A stretch of 64,000 bases of DNA from Pictodentalium vernedei (taxonomy: Eukaryota; Mollusca; Scaphopoda; Dentaliida; Dentaliidae): positions 257,586,291 to 257,650,290 of the forward strand of contig CM062290.1 in assembly GCA_031216915.1 (NCBI GenBank). The letters run 5' to 3'. The notes under the pieces were generated by a model. That model was not told where the DNA came from. It ran no database searches and saw only the letters and a program-made list of their open reading frames with translations. Below, in pieces: positions 53,882 through 64,000 of this stretch; within the stretch, counting starts at the first letter, position 1; each line of letters starts with the position of its first letter. The position numbers and the translations under genes are program-made.

Positions 53882-55549
53882 TGGTCTTATATATTTGTGT
53901 TACCATAATATCTGCCACCACACCCCTTCCCTTGTAAATAATATCGGAAACGAGTTGTCCCGTTGTGGGTACGGGTTGCCCAATCGTGGGTACGAGTTGT
54001 CCAGACCAAAATGGGTACGAGTCGTCCAATTTTGGGTACGACCTGACTGGTAGGAGTAGCCGTGGGAACGATTGTCCTGATACCAATTGGCTTACGCCGT
54101 GCTGACAGAGCGAGGCGGGCTGATTATCCTTATTACATTGTGTACAGTTTAACGTGAATAACATTAAAGTAACACCCGACCGTGGAGGGTGAATTACAAC
54201 TAAATGTGTGTGTGTGTGTGTGGGGGTGGGGGAGTAGATTTTCCACCGGGCGATTTTGTATAATTCTCTACAAAGAAAGCACGGGGAGTAAAATTTCTGC
54301 TCAAGGACCACTGGATACAACATAAATTGATAACAGCATAAAAAATAAGGTCATAGCATGGGAGGGGGAGGATAACCAGATCCCCCATATATCACCAACG
54401 GCATCCTATCTCCCTGAAGGCTTGATGGATGGCTCCCGGTTATTCAAAACTATACTGGCGGATCTTTCTCCACTCCTTTTTTGTAACCGCTATAGTCAAT
54501 ATACCGGGGCCGCTACCAAACCGGCGTTGCTGTTTGGTTTTCTTTTCTTCTCTTCCCTTCAGTTTGTCATTTCACAACAGTTGGCTTGCCCTAGTGTGGC
54601 GGGACTCAAACTTTTACCATCGCCAAGACCAAACCAACACGGGAGCTCTCTCTCTCTCTCTCTCTCTCTTGGAGTCTCCATGGTGTTCAGGCATTGATTA
54701 TTGACGAACGGAAATGATTTTAGCGCGCCGAAGGCGCGCAGGAACGCTATGGGGGCAAGCCCCTTTCGACCCTCGGTGACTGTTTGTGATCTGGTAGCTT
54801 CATGTCAAGGCGTGTTGAAGAAGGGAAAGGTTCGGGTACTCGGCAGTTGTCCGTGGCAAGGGTTTCAGCGTTGTTGGGTTGATTTCGTCGACTAACCCCT
54901 CAAGTGAGGACCAATGTGAGAGGTTGGATCCTCTCACGAAGGTACTACCTCTCCCCGAGAGTGCTGTAGTGCTTTATTTTTCGGGCAAGTATAGTCTGCC
55001 ACTTCGGAGATGGATGGATTAGCGACGGCGGGCCATCATTGGCAAGTATAGTCTGCCTCAGACTGTCTTAATCGGTTTTCAGGATTTGCAGTTGGACGTC
55101 TTTTTGGATAGATGACAATAACAACCCCTTTCGGGGACCACCAGAAGAAAGACCCGAACTTCCCTGGTTTCGGATGCAGGCCTGCATTGTAACCTATTTG
55201 GCTGAGTCAGAAATGCGCTCTTCAGACGTTTATAAAAAGGGGCAGAGGCGGGGACGCAGGATCAACGCTCGCCCTCTCTTGAAGTGGGTGACCACTTCGA
55301 GGGATGGAGCGGAGGATGTTCAGGATCCATAGAGGTGACTGTTTCCATAACGGTTCTAGTTTCCATAGAGGTTATTGGGGTGCTGGTCATTAAAAAGAAA
55401 GAATCTCTGTGTACCTGCTAAAAGAAGGCAGAGTTAGTTTGGTATACAGAGAATTAAAAAGTTTGAGATTTACCATTTACCTCTTACCCAGAATTAATTA
55501 ACGAACGTGACAACCGTTACTTATTCTCGGTTCCTTATTCGACATTCGA
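53882..55549. other. No gene; microsatellites and a TATA-like site
   Basis: Contains short repeats of GGGTACGA.TTG.CC (53,968-54,045), (GT)n near 54,205-54,221, and (CT)n at 54,643-54,669. Around 54,990 and 55,040 a GGCAAGTATAGTCTGCC block is repeated. TATAAAAAGGGG lies at 55,230-55,241. No open frame of note. Confidence 0.4.
54643..54669 (+). repeat. (CT)n microsatellite
   Basis: About 13 CT units. Confidence 0.95.
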
Positions 55550-57445
55550 CACTAACCGATTTTCGCCAAATAAACTGCATTGTGGGGTGGCACAAATAGA
55601 TTCATGAAGATTGCCGACCAAAATTAGGCTCCTCACCCTCCCAAAATTGGGCACCCTAGGAGCCCAAAAGTACTGAGTTGCTCAAAATCGTATTTATCAA
55701 CCGATTTTCGCCAAATAAACTGCATTGTGGGGTGGCACAAATAGATTTAAGGAAGATTGCCACCAAAATTAGGCTCCTCACCCTCCCCAAAATTGGGCAC
55801 CCCTAGGAGCCCAAAAGTGCTGAGTTTCTCAAAATCGCATTTATCAACCGATTTTCGCCAAATAAACTTCACTGTGGGGTGGCACAAATAGATTCATAAA
55901 GATTGCCACCCAAATTAGGTACCTCACCCTCCCAAAATTGGACACCCTAGGAGCCCAAAAGTGCTGAGTTGCTAAAAATCGCATTTATCGAACCGATTTT
56001 TCGCCAAATAAACTGCATTGGGGGGTGGCACAAATAGATTCATAAAGATTTGCCCACCCAAATTAGGTACCTTCACCCTCCGAAAATTGGGCACCCTAGG
56101 AGCCCAAAAGTGCTGAGTTGCTAAAAATCGTATTTATCAATCGATTTTTCCGCCAAATAAACTCGCATTGTGGGGTGGCACAAATAGATTCATGAAGATT
56201 GCCACCCAAATGAGGTACCTCACCCTCCCAACATTGGGCACCCTAGGAGCCCAAAAGTGCTGAGTTGCTCAAAATCGTATTTATCAACCGATTTTCGCCA
56301 AATAAACTGCATTGTGGGGTGGCAACAAATAGATTCATGAAGATGTGCCACAAACTTAGGCTCCTCACCCTCCCAAAATTGGGCACCCTAGGAGCCCAAA
56401 AGTGCTGAGTTGCTCAAAATCGTATTTATCAACCGATTTTGGCCAAATAAACTGCATTGTGGGGTGGCACAAAATAGATTCGTGAAGATTGCCAACCAAA
56501 ATTAGGCTCCTCACCCTCCCAAATTTGGGCACCCTTGGAGCCCAAAAGTGCTGAGTTGCTCAAAATCGCATTTATCAACCGATTTTCGCCAAATAAACTG
56601 CATTGTGGGGTGGCACAAATAGATTCATGAAGATTGACACCCAAATTAGGTACCTCATCCTCCCAAAATTGGGCACCCTAGGAGCCCAAAAGTGCCGAGT
56701 TGCTCAAAATCGTATTTATCAACCGATTTTCGCCAAATAAACTGCATTGTGGGGTGACACAAATAGATTCATGAAGATTGCCACCAAAATTAGGCTCCTC
56801 ACCCTCCCAAAATTGGGCACCCTAGGAGCCCAAAAGTGATGAGTTGCTCAAAATCGTATTTATCAACCGATTTTCGCCAAATAAACTGCATTGTGGGGTG
56901 GCACAAATAGATTCATGAAGATTGCCACCAAATTAGGCTCCTCACCCTCCCAAAATTGGGCACCCTAGAAGCCCAAAAGTGCTGATTTGCTCCAAATCGT
57001 ATTTATCAACCGATTTTTGCCAAATTAACTGCTTTGTGGGGTGGCACAAATAGATTCATGAAGATTGCCACCAAAATTAGGTACCTCACCCTCCCCAAAA
57101 TTGGGCAACCTAGGAGCCCCAAAAGTGCTGAGTTGCTCCAAATCGTATTTATCAACCGATTTACGCCAAATAAACTGCTTTGTGGGGTGGCACAAATAGA
57201 TTCATGAAGATTGTCACCAAAATTAGGTACCTGACTCTTCCAAAATTGGGCCCTCCTAGGATCACAAAAGTGCTGAGTTGCTCCAAATCGCATTTATCAA
57301 CTGATTTTCCGCCAAATAAACTGCATTGTGGGGTGGCACAAATACATTCATGAAGATTGCTACCAAAATTGGGCACCGAGCTCACCCCAAAATTAGCACT
57401 AGGGGTGCCAATGGTTCTGATTTGCTCAAATTCACATTTATTAGC
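55550..57445 (+). repeat. Tandem array, 13 units of ~145 bp
   Basis: Each unit has CCGATTTTCGCCAAATAAAC, TGCATTGTGGGGTGGCACAA, ATAGATTCATGAAGATTGCC, CTCACCCTCCCAAAATTGGG and GAGCCCAAAAGTGCTGAGTT. Units start about every 145 bp from 55,556. Single-base indels in units 3-5 make frames unreadable. The last unit degrades at 57,400-57,445. No element ends were found, so it may be a satellite or the core of another pearl-like element. Confidence 0.9.
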
Positions 57446-57597
57446 TAACGTTCCCCATTTCAACGCTCCTTTTAAAGCTGTGACTATTCCAGTGTCATTT
57501 GTAGACAGTTTATTAACACTGGAATCTTGTGATCTCTATTTGAACTATTTTCTGAATGTGTGTATGACGTTCGAACGGAATCACAAGTCCTTGAATT

Positions 57598-57965
57598 AAG
57601 CATGACGCTTTAAATAATTAGGCATGATGCTAAATAATATAGCATGATGCTAAAATAATATAGCATGTTGTCTGAATAATACAGCATGATGCTTAGAAAA
57701 TTAAGCATCATGCTTAATTATTTAGGAATCACGCTTAATTATTTATCCAGCATTCATGAAATCATACCAAACAATATATCATTCAAAAAGAGTTGAAAAA
57801 TAATATAGCATGATGCTTAAATAATTAAGGATCATGCTGAATTGAAATGCGTGATACTCTCGTAATTCAGCATGATGCTTAATTATTTCAGCATCATGCT
57901 AAATTAATTCAGCAATACATACTAAAATAATTAAGCATCATGCTATATTAATTCAGCATCCTGCT
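57598..57965. repeat. Cluster of GCATGATGC / GCATCATGC palindromes
   Basis: In about 370 bp there are at least eight exact copies of GCATGATGC or its complement, plus several one-off variants, mostly inside AATAATATAGCATGATGCT or AGCATCATGCTTAATTATT blocks. Neighbouring blocks are inverted to each other and can pair. The spacing is irregular and there is no coding potential. Confidence 0.75.
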
Positions 57966-59478
57966 AATCAGCACATTTCTGCTAACCAATCAGTGGCGCC
58001 GATACACACACACCTGGTTGTCTAGTCGGATAGGAACAATGGAGCATGGTCCAGAAACAAGAAAATGTTGATGAAAACATCAAGCTGTAGAGTTAGAATC
58101 TTGCACAAGAAATCTTTTGTATACATATCATGAAATCGGTCATTGGAATCTCTTTTCATGATACATAATAAATTAAAAATTAAACACCGAGAATTTGAGC
58201 AGTGCTTGTTTTACGTTTGTAAACGAGTTATGTTTCATTGTTGAATTATGACTCGTTAATTATAGTCTGGATTGTGTGCTCTAAAGTGAGCATGAAAGGT
58301 AAGAATGGTTTGAAAATCTTGACATTGCACTTGTGTGGTGACCATGATATAGCCACAGACTGAAAACAGCTTTAAAAACCAATGAATAATTGTAAATCTG
58401 AAAATGTACAGGTATCAGAAAGCACGCAGTCCCCCGAGTTCCCAGTATCAATTACTGACTTTTCCATAGCCTCTCACTCACTATTTTAACCAGTTGAGAG
58501 TTTTGGTCTCCCGAAAAGGTGAAGGACTATCTTACACAACCGTAGTACGGCACGTATGATTCGGGTCCAGTTACCCGAAACTTTGACAGAGCAACTACAG
58601 TTTTGTAGGCCTGCTCGGTTGTTTGTGGAATCCAATTTCGAAGTTCGACCACAGATTCGTGGTCTCGACACGCTACCTCTCCAGATCTCATCAACATTTA
58701 ATGCAAATGGTCTAAGATTTTTTTAGAGCGTTATTTTTCCACCTCATACTTGTGTTGAGGATGAGAATGTTCAGAAAGTATTCCTGTATAATTTGTAACT
58801 TCACTTTAAATCGAAAATAACCGCGACACACAGCAGAAGTTTGACTTGTAGGCCCGCCTGGGCCTGATGTTCCAAATCATTGCCGCAAGTCAAAGCTATA
58901 ATCGTAATATATCCTCCTTTCATTCATAAAAAAGTTGTATGCTCTGTTTATGCCCATTGTGATTGATGTACAATTAGAGAAAAGTTTGACCCTCCCCCGC
59001 GTCACTTATCCAAAGTACTCCAATATGTTCGCTTTGACAGGAGTTCCAGTTGAAAGAAAACATGAGATCCAGCTAGATCCTGAGAAAGATATGGCCTGTG
59101 GGAAGTTCGCATTTAAAAAGATTCGTTCACACTATTTGGTTTACATCTTCCATAAAAGTAACCGTAGGTGAACAGATACACCTTCAGCCCCCCCCCCCCC
59201 CCCCCCCACATCGCCGATCAAATGTAATTATCTTTCCATTTCAGTCCTAAAGAAATATGGGCTGTTACTCCTTACTGTAACAAGCTATAGTTCCAAATAA
59301 CAAATACGGCACATAAGCTATATGTTTTCGGTGTCAAGAAATATGATCCGAAGACCTCCCCCCCCCCACCCCCCCACCCCCCCCCCCCCCACCCCCCATA
59401 AAGTTCTGTCAGTGATTAGTAAAAATGTTTGGTGCTGATCAAGAAGTAATCAATCGAGACTTTCGGAAAAAAAAATAA
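57966..59478. other. No recognised gene; poly(C) runs
   Basis: About 1.5 kb of mixed sequence with short open stretches only. Long C runs lie at 59,188-59,207 and 59,359-59,397. Confidence 0.4.
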
Positions 59479-59732
59479 TACTACTCAAAGTTTGCTAAGC
59501 ACCAAGTATATCCAACTATCTGTTTTACGTTTTAGTTGAAATATTGTAATGAAAAGTTAGATATTTTTTATTTAATTATATCTTTAATGATTTAAGTACA
59601 GAAATTAAGATTTTAGTTGTGTTTGACATTATTTTTTAGCTTTTGAATACGATAACCATGGAAAATAAATATTATTGGCATTGAGGAAATTTTGCAATTT
59701 GCCAAAAAGTTGACGGAGCGAACTGGTATGGA

Positions 59733-61821
59733 TTCAGTATCGAGTATGAGACCCATTACTATTAATTACAGCTTGACAACACCTTCTCATGCTCCCAATC
59801 AGGTTCCTGGTGGTCCTTTATGGAATGTTGTTCCATTTTTGCTCCTGGATGCTTTTTGGCTGGACTGGACGGGATGAAATTGCAAGCTGCAACTCATTCC
59901 AGACATGTTCGATTGGACTGAGGTCAGGGGATCTTGTTGGCCAGTCCATAACGCCCAATCACCTCCCCTCTGTCGGTACTCCCCGACAGCATGTACAACA
60001 TGAGGACGAGCGTTATCGTCCCATCAGAATGAATCTATCACCCACTGCACCCTGCATACAATCTGACGTGGGCATCCAGGATCTCATCAATATACCGCTG
60101 TGCAGTCAATGTGTTTGCGAAATTAAGTAAAAAAGTCTATCGATCTGTGATCGTAAATTCTGACCCCAAGCGTTGTGTTTACTGGCAGTTCTGTGAGATT
60201 CTACCAGCCCGTGGCGTTTTTGTGATTCCTTACCAGACGATATCAGACACAGGCTTCAGATTTTAGGTTCAGTTCAGTAGGTAGGTTCACGAACTTGTCG
60301 TGTACATCAGAACGAAGACCAGATTCAAATTATCTACTATTTTAATAAATCAATCATTTATTCTATTAACAAATTCGCGACTAACCTGTCGTTGTCTCTG
60401 GCATAAAAATGTAAATTGTATCAAACAACAAAGTTCATTCCTTCAATAGCAGTGGCGGCATCCAGGGTTCTCCTTGTAGACCGTTTAGTGTTCGTCAGGA
60501 GCCCAGAGACTACTTTAACTTTTCTAAGCAGTCAGAAATTGGTGCTTATCATAGTGTACACCAACTTTCTGATGCAATACCTGGGGTACGTGACGACCGT
60601 CAGCAAATTCTCCCTGAGTTTTGGGAGAATTTAGGAAAAGTCCCTTGACGTGGCGGTCGCCATTTTGTGGACTCTATTACTGCCATGTAAACTGTCAGTT
60701 ACTCTGCATGCAGTCCATGGCATATCTGCTATAAATGGTATCCTGCCGTGCGTCAGTTAACCGACAGAATGATCTGGTGACTTGTGCAATTTGCAACTCA
60801 GCATCCCCCCAGATATCCGGGGAGCCTCACCGGGTACATGTTATGATTTGTTGGACAGTTCGAACACCAACATCCTAGGAATACTGCTGAATGTTATTGT
60901 TCTATCCATCAACAAATCCTACAATTTTACTTGCTTGTTGACAATATTGGCCTGTAAAGGCATGCCTAATATTGTCAACAGAACATCTGGCGTGTACCCA
61001 CAAAGAACGCCTGTACTCTTGGTCGCCAGTTTAATACAATTCCATGTATTTTATTGTCATGTTCAATTTATGTTATTACTGGTTTTAATAAAACTTGAAT
61101 CCATGTTACCAAATAAATCCTCATAACACTTTCATGGGCTCGAGTTCTTTATCCGAGCTTGCGAGCATGATTAACCCCTGTGGGCTCACTTCACAACAAA
61201 ATGTACCACGTTCAAGGATACAGAGGTCTGTACATCCATCCCTGCTGACGTCGCCCCTGACCATCATTGGCCCTCCATCATAAGGGTCATGCTCAGCAAT
61301 GTTAGCTGCAAGGAATCAGCTCTCCTGGTCTTCTCCATACCCTACAACGCCTATCTGTGTAAAAAGGATAGGTCCGCCAATCTTCTCCATCCAACTTGGT
61401 CCATGGTCTTTTCATATGGTGCCTGGCGGTGGTTCTGGGACAGCGGAATGCGAATACATGGTCTTCTCGATCGGAGACCACATTCGTGCAACCTTGCCCG
61501 GATAGTCTGCGTCGAAATCATTTACCCCCGGATGCATTCTGAAAGGTCACTGCGCAGCTGGGTTGCTGTGGCAAAGCGGGTCCTACAGGCCAGAATGATC
61601 AAAAACATGTCTTCAGCTGCAGATGTTGCCCTGTCTCTGCCACCACCATGCTGTCTTACTGGTGTGCCATACTGCTGAAATCATGCCCAGGCTCCGATCA
61701 CCGTATGGTGCACACCAAGGGCTTCACCAACCCGACGATGGGTAGCCCCTTGCTCCACCATTCCTACAGCCCGCCACATTTCTGCTTCAGACAAATGTCT
61801 TCTTACATTTGCATTTGCCAT
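59733..61821 (-). pseudogene. Tc1-family transposase, broken by a solo LTR
   Basis: Homolog of 29,531-30,496. The N-terminal part (61,821-61,205) and C-terminal part (60,107-59,733) flank the inserted LTR. The start region encodes a MANANVRRHLSEAE-like peptide and the C-terminal region ends in the same HTR-like block. Frameshifts are present beyond the insertion, so no product is expected. Confidence 0.8.
60112..61198 (+). mobile_element. Probable solo LTR of an LTR retrotransposon, 1,087 bp
   Basis: It starts TGTTTGCGAA and ends TTCACAACA, so it has TG...CA ends with an imperfect short inverted repeat. The flanks are CAATG (60,107-60,111) and AAATG (61,199-61,203), a 5-bp duplication with one mismatch. 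Removing it restores the Tc1 sequence seen in the intact copy (GTCAATGTACCACGTTC). A TATAAAT at 60,730 and AATAAA at 61,087 fit an LTR promoter and poly(A) signal. The orientation is set by these signals. No internal retroviral-type genes are next to it. Confidence 0.7.
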
Positions 61822-62130
61822 ATTCTGTCATTAAATCACAAGGGTTTGTGTTGAAATGAAGATTGTATGCACTACACATGTCCATTTACATGTAGACAGT
61901 ACATGAAAACATCATGAAAATTAAGGGGTGCATGCTTTCCTTGTCTATCACGAAAAAGTTTGCCTGACAAAGAGAGGTTATGAAAACACTGGGGACCATC
62001 TCAATACATTCCTCAACCATATCCACCAAAAGTATCGCAAATATGTCACAAGCAAAATTTCACAATAGACACCCACCCCCGCTCTCCCATTAAAATCCAA
62101 AATAAACTTATAAACTTAGTAGGAACAGCT

Positions 62131-62160
62131 GTCTTTAGGGGGGGGGGGGGGGGGGGGGGG
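62131..62160 (+). repeat. Poly(G) tract
   Basis: About 22 consecutive G after a short AGGGG start. It lies 190 bp before the scaffold gap. Confidence 0.9.
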
Positions 62161-62353
62161 TGTTCATAATGTTCTTTAACTGGTACCACCAATTTTAAAC
62201 CTCTGTGGGCTGCTGAGGGCCTCAATCTACAAATGACAAGCTGTTCATGTGACAGGTGTACATATACGGGAACAAATTTTTCATTTGAATTGTTCTGTCA
62301 GTATTCTCAGGTGTTTGCTACTTTCCTCTTCTTTCCATACAAATTCTATTAAT

Positions 62354-62453
62354 NNNNNNNNNNNNNNNNNNNNNNNNNNNNNNNNNNNNNNNNNNNNNNN
62401 NNNNNNNNNNNNNNNNNNNNNNNNNNNNNNNNNNNNNNNNNNNNNNNNNNNNN
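62354..62453. other. Scaffold gap, 100 N
   Basis: Exactly 100 N, the usual placeholder for a gap of unknown length. The true distance between the sides is not known. Confidence 0.99.
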
Positions 62454-62699
62454 TGCAGAAGTGGAACTTGCCACTTGTTCCACATTTATAATGACAAATA
62501 TATTTATTTCTACATGTAATTTTGAAACTTGAACTAGGCTTACAATGACCTACACGTGCGACTTTCACTCAATAAAATTTTTATGGTCAGCATAATTTTT
62601 TAGAGACGGTCGGGTTACCCTAAACACAGGTATTGGGGGGAGGGTGGTGCTAATTTTGCAACAGACTCAAGCAAAAATCATCAGCAAAACCCGACCCTT

Positions 62700-63680
62700 T
62701 CAATGAAACTGGAACCGACATGAAATTTGAAAACTGCCCATCTCTGATTAGAATCTTTTGATATTTGGTATACAACATCCAGAGGGGTGGGGGGGGGGGG
62801 GGGGGTCAGATTCAAGAGCCTGAATTTTAACTTGGGGCAATATGTGGAATAATCATTAAAAATCTTCTTCTTCAGAACCACAAGTCAGAATCTTTTAATG
62901 TTTGGTATATATCGTTATTATGAGGTTCAGGTTCACGATTGTTCAAAACAAGTCCCTTAGTTAATATTTGGGATTTCTATGGGGTCTGGTATTTTAACTC
63001 AGTTCAATATGGGGGACAATCTTTAAAAATCTTCTTCAGATCCACCAGTCCGAATCTTTCGGTATTTGGTATACAGCATCCTTAGGAAGGTTAGATCTGA
63101 TTTTGTTCAAAGAAGTCCGTAGGTTAATATTTGGGCTCCCTATTGGAGCACAAATTTTTAACTTACCATAGTCCAATATGAGGAACAATCTTTAAAACTC
63201 TTCTTCTCCAGAAACACTAGTTAGAATCTTTTAATATATGGTATACAGAATCCTTACAGGAGTTGGATTCAAATTTGTTCAACTCAAGTCCATCGTTTGC
63301 TAATGGGCTCTTTATGGGAGCCCGCATTTTAACTAAGTGCTGTATGGGAAATTATCTTTAAAAATCTTCTTCAGATTCACCAGTCAGAATCTTCTGATGT
63401 TTAGTATACAGCATTCTTAGGAAGGTCTGATCAAGTTTGTTCAAACCAAGTCCCTGGGTTAATATTTGGGCTCCCTATTGGAGCCTGAATTATTACTCAG
63501 TCCAGCATGGGAAATAATAATCTTTAACACTCTTCTTCTCAGAACTACTTGTCAGAATCTTTTTATATGATGGTTTACAAAATCCTAAAAGCGGTCAGTA
63601 TCAAATTTGTTCAAATCAACCCCATTGGTTAATAATTGGGTTAACTATGGGTGCCTGAATTTTAACTTAGTGCAGTCACA
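62700..63680 (-). mobile_element. Pearl/HINE family 1 monomers on the minus strand
   Basis: Five to six diverged monomers of about 175 bp, the reverse complement of the family 1 core: CTTCTTC.TCAGA.CCAC..GTCAGAATCTTT, then ATATTTGGTATACA.CATCC, GTTCAAA...AAGTCC and TAATATTTGGGCTCCC. A poly(G) run (62,789-62,805) sits within the first. No start or tail is seen in the window. Confidence 0.7.
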
Positions 63681-64000
63681 CTTACATTGTGGGGTCATGT
63701 GATCTGATACCCTATCCATGTTGATGTCGCATATTATTATTGGAAACTGTCCGCTTCTTATTATAATAATAACACTTTGGCTGACCACTGATTTGTGAAT
63801 TATGAAATCCATTTCAGCCAAATTCATCATCCAGATATTACCAGGTCAGACAGTCAAGCACACTCCATGTAAAATGGTGCCACCCCACCTCTCCCCCCTT
63901 TAACACTCATTGACATAACAGAAAAAGGTCTGCTTGCCATTGAACTGAAGTCATCCTATAAATACTGCAGTGTGTTTTCTGGAACTTATTTTGACGGTGA

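Larger units (their letters stand above)
59479..62064 (-). mobile_element. Tc1-like transposon, second copy, split and right-truncated
   Basis: It starts with the same CTACTCAAAGTTTGCT terminus as 29,276 and follows that copy up to the tail-side text GTCACAAGCAAAATTTCACA (about 62,045-62,064). There the match stops, before the right terminal repeat. A 1.09-kb segment (60,112-61,198) interrupts it. The sequence differs from the first copy at many sites. Confidence 0.8.

Noticed and set aside
56429..57463. Minus-strand frames with repeated 'HESICATPQ' text
   Set aside because: Products of the 145-bp tandem array, not a repeat protein: units shift frame and no start or flanking exon exists.
62249..62568. 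Frames spanning the N run
   Set aside because: They cross a scaffold gap of unknown length.

Overview
This is eukaryotic nuclear DNA. It is AT-rich, has very few long open frames, carries microsatellites and long poly(G)/poly(C) runs, and contains a 100-N scaffold gap at 62,354-62,453. It is almost entirely transposable elements nested inside one another. The best taxonomic clue is several 'pearl'-type elements: internal tandem monomers, then a short GACA/ACGG-like array, then a fixed hairpin tail ending GAGCTAAAA. This architecture was described in bivalve molluscs and is now usually grouped with non-autonomous Helentrons (HINEs). With DIRS retroelements and a 5S-rRNA-derived SINE, a marine mollusc, probably a bivalve, is the best guess. 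The species cannot be read from the window. No conserved host gene, rRNA or tRNA was recognised.

Layout. 1-5,092: 5' part of a diverged DIRS-like retroelement (copy A, minus strand) with a reverse-transcriptase remnant. 5,093-8,672: SINE tail, a pogo/Tigger-like MITE, a 40-bp palindrome and a tandem-repeat pearl-like element. 9,288-10,740: two members of another pearl-like family. 12,650-17,707: two pearl-like elements flanking a diverged foldback. 17,711-19,420: a ~160-bp tandem array interrupted by a 5S-derived SINE. 20,690-28,405: a host repeat 'R' carrying a small CAGGG-ended element, which carries a 7.0-kb DIRS copy (copy 1). 29,118-31,134: an hAT-type element (8-bp target duplication) carrying a Tc1 element (TA duplication). 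31,347-43,280: DIRS copy 2, split by a 4.9-kb pearl element. 43,785-49,500: a second copy of R, split by a ~5.2-kb unit. That unit encodes the only long intact frame in the window, a 523-aa Ulp1/C48-like protease with a C-terminal PHD finger, and is itself interrupted by a TA-flanked 2.14-kb element. 49,541-51,620: a large foldback. 51,856-52,619: a Mutator-like MITE with a perfect 9-bp duplication. 53,083-53,881: a LINE fragment. 55,550-57,965: a 145-bp tandem array and a cluster of GCATGATGC palindromes. 59,479-62,064: a second Tc1 copy split by a probable solo LTR. 62,700-63,680: pearl monomers on the minus strand.

The two DIRS copies are near-identical and have the DIRS-1 hallmark: inverted terminal repeats plus an internal complementary region equal to the joined outer ends. 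Both lack the reverse-transcriptase block still present in copy A, so they look like a non-autonomous family moved in trans. The likeliest undescribed system is the 44-49-kb unit: an inverted-repeat-bounded, transposon-like unit whose only gene is a C48 protease-PHD protein. All element boundaries come from reading repeats by eye; no alignment or database search was run.
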